From Promethearchaeota archaeon (GTDB lineage Archaea; Asgardarchaeota; Lokiarchaeia; Sigyniarchaeales; SOKP01): 11,730 nt of DNA. Every line of letters begins with the position of its first letter. Position 1 is the first letter of the stretch. The stretch is taken from NCBI GenBank assembly GCA_030615235.1, contig JAUWZR010000058.1, forward strand, positions 1 through 11,730, given 5' to 3'. Both the position numbers and the translations under genes were made by a program. A model generated the notes under the pieces. That model saw only the letters and a program-made list of their open reading frames with translations, was not told the DNA's origin and ran no database searches. This document shows positions 5,857-11,730 of the stretch, in pieces.

Positions 5857-6033
5857 AATATCTACAAACAAAAGATTGATCAAAATATTAATTTAAGGTA
5901 TATCTATAAAGAAAATCTCCAATCAAACAGGGATTTCTCCTCATTAAGCGATTTTTTAATGCCTAGCTGCCTTGATTCGGTTAATTGGGATAAAATGGTG
6001 AAAAAATACGCTAAAAAGAGGTTGATAACATGA
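5857..6033 (+). pseudogene. Open frame without ordinary start, overlapping the next gene
   Basis: A 58-codon frame reads IYKQKIDQNINLRYIYKENL, then FSSLSDFLMPSCLDSVNWDK and MVKKYAKKRLIT before its stop. The first ATG is at 5959 and would leave only 24 residues, yet the upstream part is protein-like. A GAGGTG sequence at 5847-5852 is followed by GTG and TTG codons in another frame (MLKYLQTKD, stop), suggesting a one-base shift near the 5' end. The stop (TGA 6031-6033) overlaps the ATG of the next gene in an ATGA junction, typical for coupled translation. Either a small broken gene or one that uses a rare start; no family recognised. Confidence 0.35.
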
Positions 6034-6254
6034 AAAAACTTAGAAATATATTATGGGGGAGTTATCGACACCCTGAATTTTTACAATCGCTAAATATAAG
6101 TGTGAACGAGCTAAAATTCATTAGATTGTTTTTAAAGCGCGGAAGTGTAGCAATGGTAAATGAAATGTTGAGAGAACGTAAAAGTAAACAATGTTCATCT
6201 CATAAAGAAGATTTCTCAAATCGATTTCACCAACTTAAAAAAATAAAAGCTTAA
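6030..6254 (+). CDS. Unknown small basic protein
   Basis: A 74-residue, strongly basic protein with no recognisable domain. Residues 10-50 look helical (SLNISVNELKFIRLFLKRGSVAMVNEMLRERK in two pieces split by the turn RGS), so a DNA-binding helix-turn-helix is conceivable: NISVNELKFIRLFLKRG followed by VAMVNEMLRERK has roughly that spacing, but this is only a guess. The tail is rich in lysine, serine and histidine. The ATG overlaps the stop of the preceding open frame as ATGA, and AGAGG lies 9-13 bases upstream, so translation is probably coupled. It is convergent with the gene ending at 6311. Confidence 0.5.
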   Translation: MKKLRNILWGSYRHPEFLQSLNISVNELKFIRLFLKRGSVAMVNEMLRERKSKQCSSHKEDFSNRFHQLKKIKA

Positions 6255-6310
6255 ATTATAAAACTATTCTTGAGGTCTTTGCATCATCGATTTGAATGAA
6301 ATTAAAAAAT

Positions 6311-6571
6311 TCAATCTAAGATTCTTACGAATTCATAATCAACGGTAATCGTACTTTTAGTCTCAATAATTTCTCCGAGGATCAATACTTTTTTATCAAT
6401 ATACTTATGCAATACAGGATCATTCTCCCATAGGTGAGTTTTTTTCCTCACAAGAATTTTTGACCATCTATTTGCATAATCGTCCGAAGGTTTAATAAAA
6501 TATTTAGGTCCTTCAGATAAGGTTCCGACCCCTACGATTTTAGCACTAAGAATTCCCGTAATTTCATCCAT
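6311..6571 (-). CDS. Small beta-rich protein of unknown function
   Basis: An 86-residue protein with alternating strands: ITGILSAKIVGVG (residues 4-16), KYFIKPS, SKILVRKK, then KYIDKKVLILGEIIETKSTI (56-75) and TVDYEFVRILD. The arrangement, with a KKVLILGEI strand after a helix-like NDPVLHKYI, would suit a small OB or barrel fold; it resembles the 96-residue protein at 4224 in general style but not in sequence. No catalytic residues or metal ligands can be seen. The ATG at 6571 is preceded by AGGTG about 14 bases away. Function not assigned. Confidence 0.55.
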   Translation of the reverse strand: MDEITGILSAKIVGVGTLSEGPKYFIKPSDDYANRWSKILVRKKTHLWENDPVLHKYIDKKVLILGEIIETKSTITVDYEFVRILD

Positions 6572-6652
6572 CTAATCAAGACACCTAAATGAGAAATATA
6601 ACATAACAAATATAATTAAAATAAATTTGCGCTTAATAAATTTATACACTTA

Positions 6653-6675
6653 ATAGAATTCAATTAATTCAGATT
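6653..6675. repeat. 23-bp exact direct repeat, left copy
   Basis: Begins ATAGAATTCAATTAATTC and continues AGATT; an identical copy lies at 7210-7232. The pair brackets the DUF4760-like gene with 557 bases from copy to copy. Exact identity over 23 bases is unlikely by chance even in AT-rich DNA. Confidence 0.7.
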
Positions 6676-6705
6676 ATGAAAAAAAAATTATAAAAATTGA
6701 ATTTT

Positions 6706-7116
6706 TTAAACTTTAGGAGGATTTTTCTCTTCCCATATTTGATATTTCTTAGCACAAACTTCATAATTTTCAAATAATCTAGGCTTATTTGCGTCTTTTC
6801 GCATACCTTGAATAATAGGTTCTAGTTTTTCCCAAAGCAGGGAACCATATAAATCAAAAACTAGATCTTCACTAAGAAGCTCATTGTTAACAAGCACACC
6901 TACAAGTTCCCCATCATTAGCAACCGTCATGATGTTATTAAATCCTTCACTTCCCATTGGGTATTTAGTTTTGAAATTATCATAGTTCTTTTCATGAAAT
7001 TCGAAATAAACCCAGAGCATAGCTTTTTTATTTTCTTCTTTCGCAATTGTTACCGCCATTAATTGGAGTAATAATGCTGCATCTTCTTTTGTTGGTTTCG
7101 ACATTTTTATAACCAT
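6706..7116 (-). CDS. DUF4760-like protein
   Basis: A 136-residue soluble helical protein. It carries the signature of a family seen in archaea and bacteria and related to DUF4760: KAMLWVYFEF (residues 31-40), FKTKYPMGSEGFNNI (48-62), GELVGVLVNNELLSEDLVFD (69-88), then LLWEKLEPIIQGMRKD (93-108) and PRLFENYEVCAKKYQIW (112-128). No enzyme activity is known for this family and no membrane anchor is present here, unlike many DUF4760 proteins. ATG 7116 lies 26 bases after the centre of a perfect TATA box (7138-7145), so the message is probably leaderless; ATG 7104 is the alternative. The gene sits between two copies of a 23-bp repeat, which suggests it arrived or was duplicated as a unit. Confidence 0.7.
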   Translation of the reverse strand: MVIKMSKPTKEDAALLLQLMAVTIAKEENKKAMLWVYFEFHEKNYDNFKTKYPMGSEGFNNIMTVANDGELVGVLVNNELLSEDLVFDLYGSLLWEKLEPIIQGMRKDANKPRLFENYEVCAKKYQIWEEKNPPKV

Positions 7117-7137
7117 CTTTGCTAGTGATAGCCTTTT

Positions 7138-7145
7138 ATTTAAAT
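7138..7145 (-). promoter_or_regulatory. TATA box of the DUF4760-like gene
   Basis: TTTAAATA on the minus strand, an exact consensus match, centred about 26 bases before ATG 7116. This supports that start and a leaderless transcript. Confidence 0.6.
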
Positions 7146-7209
7146 TTTTAGGATTATTTTTTTTTATCTAACACCACTTCTCTTTTAAATAAACTCGTCT
7201 GGTGTTTTC

Positions 7210-7232
7210 ATAGAATTCAATTAATTCAGATT
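7210..7232. repeat. 23-bp exact direct repeat, right copy
   Basis: Identical to 6653-6675. On the minus strand both copies contain a frame reading SELIEFY; here it sits inside an open frame (7168-7270) after the radical SAM gene, while in the left copy a stop follows at once. Confidence 0.7.
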
Positions 7233-7270
7233 TAAATGAGTTATTAGATAAATAAACTTTCAAAAAAGAA

Positions 7271-8956
7271 TTAGATTTGCAGATCAATATCTTGTTCAAG
7301 TCGTTGAGCAGACACTCCGATTCTCTGTGCCTTTCGCGCTTTGCGGTTTTTTCTGCGCTCTTCCATCGTGTAATCGATGACATATTTCGTGACCCCGCCA
7401 ATAGTGAATCCCGCTTTTCGATCTGCGTTTTGTATTAGTTGTATCAACTGTGTGACCTTCTGATTGGGTATAGGGCGCTTAAAAGTGTATGGAATTGTGC
7501 TTAGCTCGTGTTCAAGGTTTTCAATCTCGAGTCGATTTTGTTTCGATACTTCATTACATTTCCATGGTTTCGTGTCAGAATTTAATTTTTTTTGATAATC
7601 CAACGAGCCGGGTACGATATACATAGGAGCCGGGCGAAATTGTATTGGAAGCGGAACCTGATTGTCATCTTCGGTTTTACGCTTCTTGTTGGAATAATAT
7701 TCTATTGTATTAATCACATTTTCGCTGTTCTTTAATTCTGTGCCAAGATCGCTGAACCCAACTACCAACATCGCAATAACATTCACGCCCGCTTGAGTTA
7801 AATTCTCGATCGTTTCCATGTTTTGGTGCACGCTCGTTCCTTTGTTCATTTCTTTTAAGTCTTCGTCAGAAAACGCTTCGAACCCTACCCAAGCGTCTTC
7901 GAATCCCGCTAATTTTGCTTTGTTAGCAAGTTCTGGGGTGATGTTTGCTCTAAAGTGCGTACCAAACTTAATACTAAGATTTTTATCGATTAACGCGTCG
8001 CATAATCGTTCGAAATAGTCTAAATCGTCGTTTATTAACGATTCTCCAAATAACATATACCCCGGTTTATGATTTTGAACGATTTTTTCTATGTCTTGTA
8101 TGACTTTTTCTACTGAACGAGTTCTAAATCGAGGTCCAAACAGTTTCCACTCCGCACAAAACTTACATCTATTCGTACACCCGCGTGATCGATATGTTGA
8201 GGCGATTTGATAATAGGTGTCCAACGGAATATCGGTATAATCTGGTGTCGGCAGTAAATCTAAATCGATCTGTTCTCCCTTAGAAAACTGAACTAAGCCT
8301 TTCTCATTTATACTCATTACTCCTTTAATGCCCTTTAAATCATTTCCACGAGCAATATCTAATAGTGGTTTTTCGCCTTCTCCAATAATTAATCCATCGC
8401 AAAGACCCTTATAGAGGAGAATTTTAAATGCATCAAAAGATTGTGTGATAGTGGGACCGCCCCAAATTATTTTACATTCAGGATTGAGTAGTTTTAGGTA
8501 ACAAGATGAGATAACAGTTTCAGAAATGTTTAGGTAATTTAACGAGAAACCAAGAGTATGAAACCCTTTTAAGGCTTCCAAAACTGTGTTTTTACAATAA
8601 TCTATCATGGTTTCGAATCGTTTTTTTGTTGTTTCGGGATTTTCGAACATCCTCGAGGAATAGTCGCTTAAGATATCTGGATATACGCCTTCACTTAATT
8701 TTAGCTCACGATTATTTAAAATATCGTTTGTAATAGGGATTAAAAGCGGTAAATCTTGGTGGTTGACGATAAAATTGGTTAGGTTCAATTGGATAAGAGG
8801 ATCGAAAACTACTTTAGGTAGGGTGTAATCCTCAGTTCTAAAATTAAATATCTTCACGGGAATTGAATTTTGTTTAAGAAATGCTTGTAAACAAGCAAGG
8901 CTAAGCGGTATCAATCGGTCGTTGATACACGATACTTTTACTAATGCAATTGTCAT
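7271..8956 (-). CDS. B12-binding radical SAM enzyme
   Basis: A 561-residue enzyme. The first part (about 1-240) is a cobalamin-binding-like Rossmann domain: LPLSLACLQAFLK-type start, HTLGFSLNYLN, KIIWGGPTIT (about 162-171) and GLCDGLIIGEGEKPLLDIA (about 184-201); the DxHxxG cobalamin ligand motif is not visible, so B12 may bind base-off or not at all. The radical SAM barrel starts with YRSRGCTNRCKFCAEW, whose C260, C264 and C267 hold the 4Fe-4S cluster, followed by GESLIND, GFEDAWVGFEA and MLVVGF strands typical of the B12 subgroup. The C-terminal 90 residues are basic and specific. Substrate unknown. ATG 8956 is preferred; GTG 8971 would add five residues. A TTTATATA box lies at 9015-9022. 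Codons are richer in G and C than in the neighbouring transporter. Confidence 0.87.
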   Translation of the reverse strand: MTIALVKVSCINDRLIPLSLACLQAFLKQNSIPVKIFNFRTEDYTLPKVVFDPLIQLNLTNFIVNHQDLPLLIPITNDILNNRELKLSEGVYPDILSDYSSRMFENPETTKKRFETMIDYCKNTVLEALKGFHTLGFSLNYLNISETVISSCYLKLLNPECKIIWGGPTITQSFDAFKILLYKGLCDGLIIGEGEKPLLDIARGNDLKGIKGVMSINEKGLVQFSKGEQIDLDLLPTPDYTDIPLDTYYQIASTYRSRGCTNRCKFCAEWKLFGPRFRTRSVEKVIQDIEKIVQNHKPGYMLFGESLINDDLDYFERLCDALIDKNLSIKFGTHFRANITPELANKAKLAGFEDAWVGFEAFSDEDLKEMNKGTSVHQNMETIENLTQAGVNVIAMLVVGFSDLGTELKNSENVINTIEYYSNKKRKTEDDNQVPLPIQFRPAPMYIVPGSLDYQKKLNSDTKPWKCNEVSKQNRLEIENLEHELSTIPYTFKRPIPNQKVTQLIQLIQNADRKAGFTIGGVTKYVIDYTMEERRKNRKARKAQRIGVSAQRLEQDIDLQI

Positions 8957-9014
8957 AATATTTCTTTTCACTTTATCTTTGATTTTTTATTACTTTACAA
9001 CGAAAATGAGCAGG

Positions 9015-9022
9015 TATATAAA
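9015..9022 (-). promoter_or_regulatory. TATA box of the radical SAM gene
   Basis: TTTATATA on the minus strand fits TTTAWATA. Transcription would start near 8993, leaving a leader of about 35-40 bases and making this gene independent of the transporter upstream. Confidence 0.5.
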
Positions 9023-9064
9023 AAGGAAAAATTAAGACCAAACGAATAATTGCAAAAAGAATCT

Positions 9065-10423
9065 TTATGTGTTAATTTCAGTTATTTCTTTTTCAATATC
9101 ATTGTATTTTTCTCTATCAAAAGGGATCTTTCTAATCAAAACCATGCTAATTCCAATAAAAATTAATGCAATCAAGGAAAGCCCGATTTTATTAAAAAAA
9201 TAGTATTCTTGAAATCCATCAGGCCCGGAAAAGGTGATGAAAAGCATTAAGAAAACGGTAATAAACTGTCCTAAATAAAGCCCAATAAAACTCGAAATAA
9301 GTTTAAACGTACTATTGAATCCAAAGTAGGTTGCTTCACGCCTTTTGTCAGTATTCAAAAAATAATGATCGATAATAATGGCTAGAAATAGCAATTTAAC
9401 AAAACTTAACCCAGATAAGCTCACTTTAATTAAACTTGAAAGTATAAACCCCGAAACAAGATCAGACAAAAATAATAGAGCAAGGGTTAATAATAGAAGA
9501 GATAACATCAGAAATATGAGGAGCTTTTTAATTCCAATTGAAAGGGATAATTTTCTCCAGTAAAGAAGAAATGGAATGATAGCAACGATGGGGATGATAT
9601 TCATAAAGAATGTAATAATCTCAATTAGAGAAGGGGTTATATTTTCCAAATTGATTGACCAAATATAACCTAAAGCGCTTTCAATTAAAATTTCTGAAAT
9701 CGTAATGAAGAAAAATGCTATCAGAAACCAAATAAATAATTTGTTACTTGATGATAAAATCTTGTAGGAAGAGTGTTCATTAGATTTTGGTTTCTCTGAT
9801 AATCGCAAGTAAGGTTCTTCAAATCCATATCTAAATAATATTATTCCCCCAAGAATAATGAGCAAGACAAAAATAATACCAAAATACATTTCTTCGAGAT
9901 TAAAAAATACTTCAAGGATAACTATAAGTAATGACGCTAAAGCCGAAAATCCCAGCATTAAGCCAATAACCTTTGATCTTGAACTAAGATTCTGAAACAT
10001 CTCTGGATAAAGGCTAATGAAACTGATATTGAAGATCATAGAACTAAAAACGTAAATACCATCTAAAATAACGAAATATGAAATGTTTAGAAAAAGGTCA
10101 GTAAAACCAAAATTTAAGGGAGAAAAGAAATAAAGAATTGTCACCAAAGCCATCCCTGCTATACCAAATATCAAGAAAGGTCTTCTTCTAGAACCTTGTT
10201 TTCTTTTATCGGAAATATATCCCAATAAAGGAGCTAGAAATGCTACGACAAACGAAAACACCGTAAAAAATGATAAATAGGTAATAATGTCGAAAATATT
10301 TGCTCCAATAAGAAACAATTTGGTAGGAATGGATTTAAAAAGAGTTAAAATACCGAAAGGGATTAAAAAAGAACTTATAGAATATCCTAAATAGAATTTA
10401 TTAAATGAAATTTTAGAACCCAT
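9065..10423 (-). CDS. MFS transporter, GPH/sugar-symporter-like
   Basis: A 452-residue membrane protein with about 12 hydrophobic helices split by a long charged loop near the middle (EEPYLRLSEKPKSNEHSS). The loop after helix two carries GYISDKRKQGSRRRPFLIFG (68-87), a form of MFS motif A with the RRRPF ending found in the GPH cation-sugar symporters and in sucrose-type transporters. Substrate and direction cannot be told from sequence; import of a glycoside or export of the product of the flanking enzymes are both possible. The ATG at 10423 follows a promoter with two TATA-like boxes and a 16-bp palindrome, so expression is probably controlled by a dedicated regulator. GC content is much lower than in the two flanking genes. 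Confidence 0.85.
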   Translation of the reverse strand: MGSKISFNKFYLGYSISSFLIPFGILTLFKSIPTKLFLIGANIFDIITYLSFFTVFSFVVAFLAPLLGYISDKRKQGSRRRPFLIFGIAGMALVTILYFFSPLNFGFTDLFLNISYFVILDGIYVFSSMIFNISFISLYPEMFQNLSSRSKVIGLMLGFSALASLLIVILEVFFNLEEMYFGIIFVLLIILGGIILFRYGFEEPYLRLSEKPKSNEHSSYKILSSSNKLFIWFLIAFFFITISEILIESALGYIWSINLENITPSLIEIITFFMNIIPIVAIIPFLLYWRKLSLSIGIKKLLIFLMLSLLLLTLALLFLSDLVSGFILSSLIKVSLSGLSFVKLLFLAIIIDHYFLNTDKRREATYFGFNSTFKLISSFIGLYLGQFITVFLMLFITFSGPDGFQEYYFFNKIGLSLIALIFIGISMVLIRKIPFDREKYNDIEKEITEINT

Positions 10424-10447
10424 GATAATTACCCTAGGTTTTTAATA

Positions 10448-10463
10448 ACTTACTCAAGTAAGT
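10448..10463. promoter_or_regulatory. Palindromic operator candidate at the MFS promoter
   Basis: ACTTACTCAAGTAAGT has perfect 7-bp arms around a CA centre. It lies 25-40 bases before the start codon, next to the TATATATT box at 10463-10470 and just downstream of a perfect minus-strand TTTAAATA at 10490-10497. In either case a bound protein would block RNA polymerase, as for TetR- or MarR-type repressors. Confidence 0.5.
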
Positions 10464-10489
10464 ATATATTTTATGTTGAAGGAATAGAG

Positions 10490-10497
10490 TATTTAAA
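10490..10497 (-). promoter_or_regulatory. TATA box of the MFS gene
   Basis: TTTAAATA on the minus strand, exact consensus, would start transcription near 10468, immediately before the palindrome. The alternative box at 10463-10470 overlaps the palindrome and would start near 10441. Confidence 0.45.
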
Positions 10498-10542
10498 TGT
10501 TATTGAGTGCAGTTTAGTAAAAAGGAAAAAAAGAATAAAATT

Positions 10543-11715
10543 TTATTTTTTTAAGATTCGCTTCTGGACCACATAGTGAGTTCTTAGCGGGGAGCTATGA
10601 GGAAATATCGACTTAATTGCGCGGTCGTTGTTCGCCCATATCGTAGTGCCTTCGAAATAGTTATATCCGTAAACAGCAGACGAAAGCGATTTACCAATGT
10701 TGTGAAGCGCAGAAAATATGCCTTTTCCTGCGTACTCCTTTTTGATAATTACCGTGTCAACGTTCATGTGCGTAAGCGGTTCTCCAGCCCACAATTGAAA
10801 CAGGTTAGGTTGAGCCATCACTAGACCTACTAGTTCCCCAGAACTTCTATCAAACGCGAAAATACATGTAGAGACGATATTCTCGAGATCGGCTGCGTTC
10901 CAAGTGTCTAAAAAGCCGGGCATGTCAGCGAATATTTGAGGATCAAAATTAGGATTCACAATACGTATTTTTTTACATGTTTGGTAAAATAATTCCATAA
11001 TCTTATCAAACCGAGTTTGACCTCCTGTAGCGTCAGCTAACACAGAATAAAAAGACTGCTGAGCTAAATTCAATATTTGGTCTTTCAATGCTTTTATTTC
11101 ATCGAGTGGTAAAAAGCGAATCATGATATCTTCGCATAATTCTTTTCCTTTAGCCCAAATCTTGACGAAGGCATCTACGCAAGAATACTTAGTGTCAATC
11201 TTATATCCCAATTCTTTTAGATAAACTAAAACATTTGATCCTGGATCGTTATATGCCACTCCACTCATCATTGGAGAATCAAAACCTTCGGTCTGCCAGC
11301 CAATTCCCCCAATAAGTTTAGGATAATTCACAGGACCTCTAAGCTTTCGAAAATTATTCTGTCGAACGAAATTTTCACACTCATTCATGAGCTTTTTACA
11401 AGAAAGAAAATTTTTGGCATGAAGCCACCCAAAAGTCGGGCATGGCATTCCGTAGCTTTTGTACTCACCGTCTATTTGACAAATTACGAATCCCGTTAAG
11501 ATTCCGTTCTGAGTAGTGTAAAAAAATCTAATTTTATAGTCTGGGTTCGAAAACTTCTCTGTAAGATAATCTGCAAGTTCTAAAACAACCACGAGTTTTA
11601 GCCTTTCATCAGGAACGTATAAAAGCTCAGTTAAAACAAATTGAATTTTCGAAATATTTCGAGTTGAAGCGACAGTTAGCTCTTTTACAATCGGTTTTTC
11701 TAAACTAATTTCCAT
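10543..11715 (-). CDS. Two-domain GNAT acyltransferase (YghO-like)
   Basis: A complete 390-residue protein resembling the YghO-like group, in which two GNAT folds are joined. The N-terminal half shows FGWLHAKNF (95-103), LRGPVNYPKLIGGIGWQTEG (125-144) and SPMMSGVAYNDPG (147-159), the conserved GP-N and GF/YN-P features of that group. The C-terminal half ends in a standard acyl-CoA loop, VIIKKEYAGKGIFSALHNIG (322-341), and ANNDRAIKSIF (361-371), the motif B region. YghO-like proteins are little studied; related fusions acylate small amines or lipids. ATG 11715 is the only good start and no other ATG in frame lies before the window edge. It is on the same strand as the transporter, 119 bases upstream, and shares its higher GC content with the radical SAM gene. 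Confidence 0.78.
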   Translation of the reverse strand: MEISLEKPIVKELTVASTRNISKIQFVLTELLYVPDERLKLVVVLELADYLTEKFSNPDYKIRFFYTTQNGILTGFVICQIDGEYKSYGMPCPTFGWLHAKNFLSCKKLMNECENFVRQNNFRKLRGPVNYPKLIGGIGWQTEGFDSPMMSGVAYNDPGSNVLVYLKELGYKIDTKYSCVDAFVKIWAKGKELCEDIMIRFLPLDEIKALKDQILNLAQQSFYSVLADATGGQTRFDKIMELFYQTCKKIRIVNPNFDPQIFADMPGFLDTWNAADLENIVSTCIFAFDRSSGELVGLVMAQPNLFQLWAGEPLTHMNVDTVIIKKEYAGKGIFSALHNIGKSLSSAVYGYNYFEGTTIWANNDRAIKSIFPHSSPLRTHYVVQKRILKK

Positions 11716-11730
11716 TTTTTCATCATTTTT

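Noticed and set aside
7271..7401. N-terminal part of a 77-residue minus-strand frame overlapping the radical SAM 3' end
   Set aside because: This part lies in the shadow of the intact radical SAM C-terminus; only the part beyond the stop (7168-7270) is kept as an observation.
7818..8018. 66-residue plus-strand open frame
   Set aside because: Lies wholly antisense to the core of the radical SAM barrel; its sequence is the complement of conserved codons.
9378..9563. 61-residue plus-strand open frame
   Set aside because: Antisense to transmembrane helices of the transporter, with no start signals or family pattern.
10597..10824. 75-residue plus-strand open frame
   Set aside because: Antisense to the acyl-CoA loop region of the double GNAT gene; basic composition follows from the complement.
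11535..11550. GGGTTCGAA resembling a tRNA T-loop
   Set aside because: It is inside the double GNAT coding frame and no acceptor, D or anticodon arms can be folded around it.

Overview
The window reads as a piece of an AT-rich archaeal chromosome. Most genes are short, have their own promoter and little or no leader: near-consensus archaeal TATA boxes (TTTAWATA type) lie about 20-26 bases ahead of several start codons (e.g. 3296-3303 minus, 4198-4208 plus, 7138-7145 minus), and Shine-Dalgarno sequences are rare. Small zinc-ribbon and TPR proteins, a DUF433/DUF5615 pair and a YYGSVKVGERGQ-type AbrB protein are all familiar from archaea. My best guess is an Asgard (Lokiarchaeia-like) genome; that lineage call is inference from memory. 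No rRNA, tRNA, CRISPR array, transposase or phage gene is visible.

Layout. Left part (1-1843, plus strand): an AbrB/MazE-type regulator; a DUF433 antitoxin overlapping a DUF5615 PIN-like toxin, closed by a strong hairpin; and a GNAT acetyltransferase of the polyamine-acetylase type. This block is flanked by two decayed copies of the same short 3' coding end (404-447 and 1803-1843). Middle (1929-7116, mixed strands): single small genes - a four-helix membrane protein, an orphan helical protein, a zinc-ribbon protein, a TPR protein, an OB-like protein, a cysteine-rich MYM/TRASH-like protein, a methyltransferase with an N-terminal helical region, an unknown 74-residue protein, another small beta-rich protein and a DUF4760-like protein. 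Right part (7271-11715, minus strand): a B12-binding radical SAM enzyme, a 12-helix MFS transporter and a two-domain GNAT protein; enzyme, transporter and acyltransferase in a row suggest, but do not prove, a small biosynthesis-and-export locus.

The most useful second looks are: a conserved-looking small gene on the minus strand at 3338-3582, coding in two frames joined by a one-base slip and lacking a normal uninterrupted frame; a 23-bp exact direct repeat (6653-6675 and 7210-7232) bracketing the DUF4760-like gene; an ATGA-coupled open frame with no ordinary start ahead of the 74-residue protein; and a 16-bp palindrome in the promoter of the transporter. I do not see a clearly new multi-gene system; the best candidates are these small, unexplained elements.
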